Shown: in pieces, positions 53,690-64,000 of the stretch
Numbering within the stretch: position 1 is the stretch's first letter
How the letters are laid out: every line of letters begins with the position of its first letter
Assembly (NCBI GenBank): GCA_051294375.1
Contig: JBJCIZ010000239.1
Span: 1,169,678 to 1,233,677, forward strand
Direction: 5' to 3'
DNA length: 64,000 nucleotides
Source: Paraspadella gotoi
Lineage: Eukaryota > Chaetognatha
The notes under the pieces: generated by a model
Databases searched by the model: none
Told to the model about the DNA's origin: nothing
Seen by the model: the letters and a program-made list of their open reading frames with translations, nothing else
Position numbers and translations under genes: made by a program

Positions 53690-55245
53690 GGTAAGAAAAA
53701 AAACAGACTAATGGAATTTTTCGATTGGCTAAGACAAGTTTTTTTTTACTCTATTTATTTTTTTAAATTTATATTTATTTTTTTTTGTTGCGGTTAAACT
53801 TAATAGGTAGGTCGATTACCCGATAACAAACAATATCGCCCAATTGAATCCAAAAATAACAAATTTTAAATAGTGTTGATTATTTATCGAATATACTGAC
53901 ATTAAAACCACAATAAGAAAAACAATTGCAATTTTTTTTTTACTTTTATTTCTCTTTGGTTTAAACAAAGAAGTGATTGAAATTCAATAGAAATGTTGAC
54001 TTTTTTGTCTCATCTTTTTTGCTTTTTGCTATTTACTTGCGTTTCATTTTTTCTTGTTTTTTTTAGATCTTATCTTATCTTATCTTATCTTATCTTATCT
54101 TATCTTATCTTATCTTATGAGACTAAGAATGAAAATGTCGGTTGTAATGTCTGCAATGTAATCAAGGAATAAAAAAATACCGAACGAGGTTTAGGAAAAA
54201 AAGTAATTTTTTACTGATTTTACGTAATTGAATTTGATATATTCTCCAATCTAGAATCTAGAAATTCTAGTGGAATTCTAGAATCTACGTAGTGTTTTCG
54301 AATTTTCATATTTTTCATTTTTTTTACTTACTACTAGATCAATACAAGGACTAGAATCTACATAGTGTTTTCGAATTTTCCTATTTTTAAATTTTCTTAC
54401 TTTACTACTGGATCAAGGACTTTTCGACAAAATAAAAAGAAACGTGAAAAGACGTAAGAACAAAAGAACATTGCCGATAAACTGCGACCTCTTTTGAATG
54501 AAACGTTGAAATAAAAAAACATAAGACTTGGCAATAAATGAAAGTTTTTATATCTATTTATTTATCCGCGATATAATTTTAGTTTTCTGTATTGGAAAAT
54601 TTGCAATTATAAATATTAAAAAATATACGAGCTAAGATTTTAGGAAAAAAACTCAAAAAAACTCGAACAAAATACATAATAATAATAAATTGAAAAAACA
54701 GAGAGAAACTTCTGTATAAGTTTTTTATTTACCATTTTCCATTTGTCATTCTTCATTTACAATGAATAAAAAAAAACATTCGGGGAAACTACTTGGAACC
54801 GTTAGGGAATACCCTCGTGCATGCCCTTACATGCCGTGCATGCACTTGTATGCCGTGCATGCACTTGTATGCCGTCATGCACTTGAGTGAACAATCTAAG
54901 AAGCAAATAGAATACTCTCAGTAAACTTCAGAGAATCATAAAAAAAATAAATAAATAAAAAAAAAATATTAAACCAAAAATTAAAGAAACTGGGGCTGAG
55001 AACTCAAGCAGCCTTGACCTTGACCTTGATCTCTCGTCAGTGTCCAGTGACTTTACCTGGCTTGTGCTATTCACAAAAGTCCTCGCGGACTCAAATACGT
55101 ACGTCTCGCGTTCGATCCCACTTCTCTGCTAAAAAAAGTCAGCGACTTTCCAACATGATTGTATAATGTAGATCCTCGGATATTTTTTCGCACGCACGAT
55201 GGCATTCCAACTGAAAAAAAAAAAATCGATAGATGGACCCAAAAA
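53690..55245. other. AT-rich stretch, no gene seen
   Basis: Contains a (TTATC)n pentanucleotide run at 54067-54118, a 50-60-bp direct repeat at 54280-54410 (TAGTGTTTTCGAATTTTC) and a 22-bp palindrome-rich repeat GCCGTGCATGCACTTGTAT at 54833-54888. Confidence 0.65.
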
Positions 55246-55459
55246 AAGGCCCTATTTTCAAACAGCGTCCCATTTCTGTTACTTAATTCCTAAACTTGAT
55301 TATAACCTAAATATTTAATCTATTACTATAAATATAACCAAATCAGTTATTCCCTAATCCTTAACCCTCACCTTTATCTCTTTTTTAATTTCTATCCTAA
55401 TCTTAATTTCCGATCCGAATTAAAGATGAAAATGGGGCGCTTTAGAAAAATAAGGTCCA
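55246..55459. mobile_element. ~214-bp MITE-like element
   Basis: Left end GGCCCTATTTTCAAACAGCG; the complement of the right end reads GGACCTTATTTTTCTAAAGC. The interior carries CCCTAA-like tracts. Best-preserved inverted ends of the family also seen at 29710 and 36509. Confidence 0.7.
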
Positions 55460-55566
55460 AGAGAATTCACTTATCCCTAACCCCCCCCCAACATCCTCCC
55501 TCTTCACCCTCTGTGTCATCATCTCCTTCCCCCCCCCTTCAATGCAATCGATTAAGACGATCTACA

Positions 55567-58854
<3,288 letters not shown>

Positions 58855-58879
58855 NNNNNNNNNNNNNNNNNNNNNNNNN
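58855..58879. other. Assembly gap (25 N) joining the two copies
   Basis: Copy 1 ends exactly at this gap with the sequence that also ends copy 2. Confidence 0.99.
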
Positions 58880-59579
58880 AGTCCGACAGCTGTCCCGATG
58901 GAGCAGAATGCCGAGATTTGCGTGATTCGCTTCTCCGTCAATTCACGTCGCGTGATTCGAAATGTTTTCACGTGACGTCGATATTTTTCGATCGTGAGAC
59001 GCGAAATGGACTCGATATCTGCCGATTTTCGATCGAAGAAGCGAAAAAGGATGATTCGTTATGTTTGAACTGAAAATTTCAGCGAAATGAACTGAACTGA
59101 ACTGAAATTAATTAATCAATTAAATTATCAATGGAATCGGTACAACCAATATAAAAATTTAACCATTCATTTAATAAATAAGCTACCTTGTCGTTGACTT
59201 TGGTCAGGGTTTGTTGGTTTAAGGCCTCCAAGATAATGACAAAACGTTCAAACAAGACTCTCTCGTAGTCTCGTTTATTCACTCTCAGAGTACCTGGCTG
59301 ATGTGGTATAGTATTTCAAAAACTACTGACATCACTATGACTACAATTTTTCACAAATTTGACTAGTAATTAATATTCAATTTCAGAGTACAACAGAATG
59401 TAATATAAATAAGTATGTTATATATAGAAACATCCCCGTTTTAAATCATATCGATTATTCAAATGCTTACTTAGTTCTTCCCTCCTAAAAAAAATATCAT
59501 ATAAAAAAGGAAATGAAAGGAAATAAAAAGGAAAAAAAGGAAAAAATGGAAAAAAATCGAATTTTCGCATCAAAGTGAG

Positions 59580-59615
<36 letters not shown>

Positions 59616-61754
59616 NNNNNNNNNNNNNNNNNNNNNNNNNNNNNNNNNNNNNNNNNNNNNNNNNNNNNNNNNNNNNNNNNNNNNNNNNNNNNTCTCTCTC
59701 TCTCTCTCTCTCTCTTTTTGTCGAATTCGCGTTGAAAGATTTTTTTGGGCCTAAATTTTGGCCAAATTGGCTTAAATTTGGCAAAAGTCCAAAGGATGGT
59801 TGGGAAAAAAGTACAATTTGAGTAATTTTAAGTACATGAGTTTTGAAGAAAGAACCATGTTATAAATGAGTTTGATGTATTATAAAATGGGTAAAAAGAA
59901 AGCGTAGTGAAAAATTCAAAGTTGGTTTGGGAACAGTAGTAAATTTGAAAAAGCCCTAACAATGACAGCGTAAAACTATTTATCAGTTCCATTTATCAAT
60001 AAGGCCGGCGAATATGAGACATTTATAACGGCAATGTGTGTAAATAGAATGACGTCATTTTATTGGCCCGTGAACGAATTCAATCAGCCAATCAGAAGTT
60101 TTCGGCTAGAGGCTTCAGTCTTGGCTTCAGTTTTTGTTTCAAACTACGAAAGAAAATGAAAGAGAGAAAAAAGATTTTCGTCTCGTGACATTCAGATTCA
60201 TCGCTGTTATCACTACTTACCCTCTTCTTCCTCTTCCTCCTCCTCTTCCTCCTACTCTTCTTCCTCCTCCTCCTCTTCTTCCTCCTCTTTCTCCTCCTTA
60301 CCCTCCTTCCTTCTCACTCTCTTTTCTTCTCTTAAGTTCAGCCGGGTTTTTTTTNNNNNNNNNNNNNNNNNNNNNNNNNNNNNNNNNNNNNNNNNNNNNN
60401 NNNNNNNNNNNNNNNNNNNNNNNNNNNNNNNNNNNNNNNNNNNNNNNNNNNNNNNNNNNNNNNNNNNNNNNNNNNNNNNNNNNNNNNNNNNNNNNNNNNN
60501 NNNNNNNNNNNNNNNNNNNNNNNNNNNNNNNNNNNNNNNNNNNNNNNNNNNNNNNNNNNNNNNNNNNNNNNNNNNNNNNNNNNNNNNNNNNNNNNNNNNN
60601 NNNNNNNNNNNNNNNNNNNNNNNNNNNNNNNNNNNNNNNNNNNNCTCTTTACGGTCTCAGTTCCATCCGATGGAATCGGCCTCTCTAATTTCTCTCTCAA
60701 TTCCATTTCCACCAAATTTCGTCCCTGGCCTTCTCAAAACTTTTCTCTCTCTCATCTCCGATTCTAATTTCTCAGAAATGATTCCATCCTAAAACAAAAA
60801 CCTTTTTTTAAACTAAACCTTTCTTTTGTCAACCGGTCATTTCAGTTTTGAACCGAGACAACAATTCTGTTCTACTTCGCAAAAAAAAAAAAAAAAANNN
60901 NNNNNNNNNNNNNNNNNNNNNNNNNNNNNNNNNNNNNNNNNNNNNNNNNNNNNNNNNNNNNNNNNNNNNNNNNNNNNNNNNNNNNNNNNNNNNNNNNNNN
61001 NNNNNNNNNNNNNNNNNNNNNNNNNNNNNNNNNNNNNNNNNNNNNNNNNNNNNNNNNNNNNNNNNNNNNNNNNNNNNNNNNNNNNNNNNNNNNNNNNNNN
61101 NNNNNNNNNNNNNNNNNNNNNNNNNNNNNNNNNNNNNNNNNNNNNNNNNNNNNNNNNNNNNNNNNNNNNNNNNNNNNNNNNNNNNNNNNNNNNNNNNNNN
61201 NNNNNNNNNNNNNNNNNNNNNNNNNNNNNNNNNNNNNNNNNNNNNNNNNNNNNNNNNNNNNNNNNNNNNNNNNNNNNNNNNNNNNNNNNNNNNNNNNNNN
61301 NNNNNNNNNNNNNNNNNNNNNNNNNNNNNNNNNNNNNNNNNNNNNNNNNNNNNNNNNNNNNNNNNNNNNNNNNNNNNNNNNNNNNNNNNNNNNCACGCTT
61401 TTTGTTTTTCCAACGTTTTTGTTTTTAAACTCGCACACAAAAAAACTCACGCGACCGAAATGAGCGTTCGATCGACATCTTACCGGACCGCATTAGAATC
61501 GTAGGCCTCTCTCTCTCTTCTAATACTGTCAGGTAAAGATGTCTACGAAGCTCAACTCTCGACTTTGAAGAAGAAGAAAAACTTCGTCCCCGAAAGAAAA
61601 ACAAAAAACAAAAGACAAATGAACGTCGAGAGACGAAATTACAAAAAAGGGGCGAACAAAAGAACAGCGCGGGGGGGTATTTAATATCGAAATGAAATAA
61701 TTTAATATTTATAAGGGAATTTTTAAAAAAAGTATTACTCGTAATAAGCCTGAT
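58880..61754. repeat. ~3-kb duplication, copy 2 (with gaps)
   Basis: Same landmarks as 55567-58854. Gaps at 59616-59692, 60355-60644 and 60898-61393 replace the CT and GAC microsatellites of copy 1. Confidence 0.93.
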
Positions 61755-62535
61755 TCTATGTCGTTCGAATTTGGTCGTAAAACTTATTCGCGTTGGATGG
61801 ATCGAAGCAGAGAATTAATGGAAGATGCGAAAATTAATTTATTTCGATCCGTCGCCAAAGTTTTCATCCAAATTCGAGGCTAATTCGTTAGTTTAAATAA
61901 ATAATTAGACGAATTTAAAGATATATTAATTATAATAGAAGCCGAGAGAGATCTTTGAAGTCGGAAAAAGGTTTCTCTCGGTTATTAGAGGTTAAAGTTT
62001 ATTGTCGTTGTTATTGTCGTCGCTGCACTAGTCTCCAACATAGTCGAAAGTTTGGCATTTCGTTGTTTAAGTTTGTTCTTTTATGTTCAATTGTATTGTA
62101 TTGCATTGTCTCCTTCCTATCTCGCATTAACTGTGACGAGTTATGCTATCTTTATTTCGCCTTAAAAATGTAAAATTCCATTTCATTTGTGCCAAGTCTT
62201 TGTTTCCGGCATAAAACTTTTCCGCTGGACGAACCTATTACAAATGCTGGAGACGTTAAAACTGAAAGGATCATGCTAGTTCAGTTATGATTATACTAAA
62301 GGGGAAAAAAAGAGGCGGATTTTTTTAAAGTTGGCCAAAGAAAGTGCCATCTATACCGTATTTCCTATTCAGTCAAGATTCTCATCTGAAAATTAAACAT
62401 TATTAAATTTAGTAAAATTAGAATAAATTTGGTCTTACCTAAGAGTTGAAAACGTCGAGTTTTGCAATGAAAGGAAAGTAGGGGTAAAAAAAGGGATGAA
62501 GAAATTAATTAATATTGATTTATGACGCGATATAT
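61755..62535. other. AT-rich stretch, nothing recognised
   Basis: No repeat from elsewhere in the window and no exon-like frame. Confidence 0.6.
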
Positions 62536-62536
62536 A

Positions 62537-62650
62537 TGAAATTGGTACAACCGATATAAAATTTATCCATACATTTAATAAATAAGCTATCTTGCCCCCG
62601 ACTTTGGACAGGCTTTGGTGGGGGACAGGCCTCCATCACTCTATGACACA
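62537..62650. repeat. Satellite monomer fragment
   Basis: AATTGGTACAACCGATATAA followed by AAGCTATCTTGCCCCCGAC and GGCCTCCATCACTC. Confidence 0.85.
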
Positions 62651-62860
62651 ATATAAGACTCATCATTACTCCTTAGTCAAGTAAAACACTTTTAAAAACT
62701 TAACGCAATCCGACAGGCCACGTTGAGATAGTTTCACACATCATAAATGTGTCTGTGAAATTCACGGAATCGAGTGAGAATTACATCCGGTTTCTTTAAA
62801 AAACTGCGAGGGGCATTTTACTTCCGGTTTGAAATAAAAGAAAGAAACAAATAAAAAAAA

Positions 62861-63076
62861 NNNNNNNNNNNNNNNNNNNNNNNNNNNNNNNNNNNNNNNN
62901 NNNNNNNNNNNNNNNNNNNNNNNNNNNNNNNNNNNNNNNNNNNNNNNNNNNNNNNNNNNNNNNNNNNNNNNNNNNNNNNNNNNNNNNNNNNNNNNNNNNN
63001 NNNNNNNNNNNNNNNNNNNNNNNNNNNNNNNNNNNNNNNNNNNNNNNNNNNNNNNNNNNNNNNNNNNNNNNNNNNN
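62861..63076. other. Assembly gap (216 N)
   Basis: A homopolymer on the left and GA repeats on the right. Confidence 0.99.
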
Positions 63077-63179
63077 AGAGAGAGAGAGAGAGATGAGAAT
63101 TCTTCCGCCGTTCGAGTCACAGTCTGAAAGGGCGTCGTTCAACGTAAGAAAGTCGCATCCTTGTGTTATAGTCTTCTCG

Positions 63180-63600
63180 GCAAAGTGGAAAGTGGAATTA
63201 GGAAGGTGGAAAGCGGAAATGGGAAGGTGGAATTAGGAGGTAGAAAGTGTAAATGGGAAGGTGGAATTAGGAAGGTGGAAGGTAAAATAAGGAAGGAGAA
63301 AGATGGAAATATAAATTTTGGAATTAGGAAGGTGGAAGCTGAATGATTAATGTGGAAATAGGAAAATGAGGAAAGTGAAAATAGGAAAATGAGGAAAGTG
63401 GAAATAGAAAAATGAGGAAAGTGGAAATAGGAAAATGAAAAAAGTGAAAATAGGAAAATGAGGAAAGTGGAAATAGGAAAATGAGGAAAGTGGAAATAGG
63501 AAAATGAGGAAAGAGGAAATAGGAAAATGAGGAAAGTGGAAATAGCAAGGCGGCTGTTGGAAAGTGGAAATAGCAAGGCGACGGTTGGAAAGTGGAAAAT
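63180..63600. repeat. ~20-bp minisatellite (GGAAAGTGGAAATAGGAAAA unit)
   Basis: Roughly 18 units with variants AGGAAGGTGGAATT in the left half. The complement is open as repeats of FSYFHFPHFPIST; I treat that as repeat read-through. 63600-64000 is A-rich with nothing else. Confidence 0.9.
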
Positions 63601-64000
63601 AGTAAAAGAAAGACTGAAACTTAAAAAAAAGGCCAAATTAGAAATTAAAAGTAATTGTAAAAATGGAAAGTTGAAAGCGGAAAGTGAAAGAAAATTTTCA
63701 TACCAAAAGAAGAGGAGGGGAAAAGAGGAGGAAGCTATTAAATAGAAATTTAAAAATCGCAAAGTGGCGCATAAAAATCAGGCGAAAAGCTAAGGGGAAA
63801 AAGGGTTAAAAAAAATTATCAAATATAAAAATTGAAACAAAGTGAAACGGAAATAATAAAATAGAATAAAAGAAAGAATCGGGAAGATGTGAAATCCTTG
63901 ACTCACAAAAATTGTTTTTCTTTTTTAATTTTCACTCTTTTTTTTTCTCTTTTTCCTTTCTTTGTTTTTAAATTCTTTATATATATCTAATTTTTCTTTG

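Noticed and set aside
55014-55170. tRNA-like words (CGTTCGATCCC)
   Set aside because: The flanking bases do not form a T stem or acceptor stem.
63166-63762. 198-residue minus-strand frame with FSYFHFPHFPIST repeats
   Set aside because: Arises from a ~20-bp minisatellite; composition and periodicity are explained by the repeat.

Overview
The window is animal nuclear DNA. Its protein-coding genes are split into many short GT-AG exons (a few GC-AG), and they encode bilaterian families: sidekick, conventional protein kinase C, spinster-type transporter, CUB/LDLa membrane protein and C2H2 zinc finger. Exons are GC-rich at third codon positions and lie in AT-rich introns. (GA)n/(CT)n microsatellites are extremely dense. 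I read it as an invertebrate, possibly an arthropod or other ecdysozoan; the sequence does not fix the species. Many single-base indels and several N gaps beside GA/CT tracts point to a long-read draft assembly.

Layout. 1-4996 (+): last seven exons of sidekick, ending in its PDZ-binding tail. 6631-15651 (-): conventional PKC from the C1A domain to the APE motif of the kinase. Its C1B-C2 intron (9857-14610) contains a complete spinster/SPNS transporter gene on the opposite strand (10345-13724). 16843-33226 (-): a CUB-CUB-CUB-LDLa single-pass membrane protein with PPxY motifs and a probable PDZ ligand. Its 9.7-kb intron (21436-31103) holds, on the opposite strand, three related coiled-coil proteins ending in an IAP-like RING (22698-30420), separated by a ~330-bp satellite array. 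38625-40431 (-): a two-exon, five-finger C2H2 protein. From 40.5 kb to the end I find no convincing gene: microsatellites, minisatellites, dispersed MITE/SINE-like copies, two large near-identical tandem duplications (2.1 kb and about 3 kb) and gaps.

Three of the large genes (sidekick, PKC, the CUB protein) act at membranes and are common in neural or synaptic settings, but nothing in the sequence shows a shared pathway; they are neighbours, with two cases of gene-within-intron nesting. The least familiar coding material is the RING cluster. The most informative repeat structure is a TIR element that has inserted in a satellite monomer with an 8-bp target duplication and, elsewhere, carries a whole monomer inside itself.
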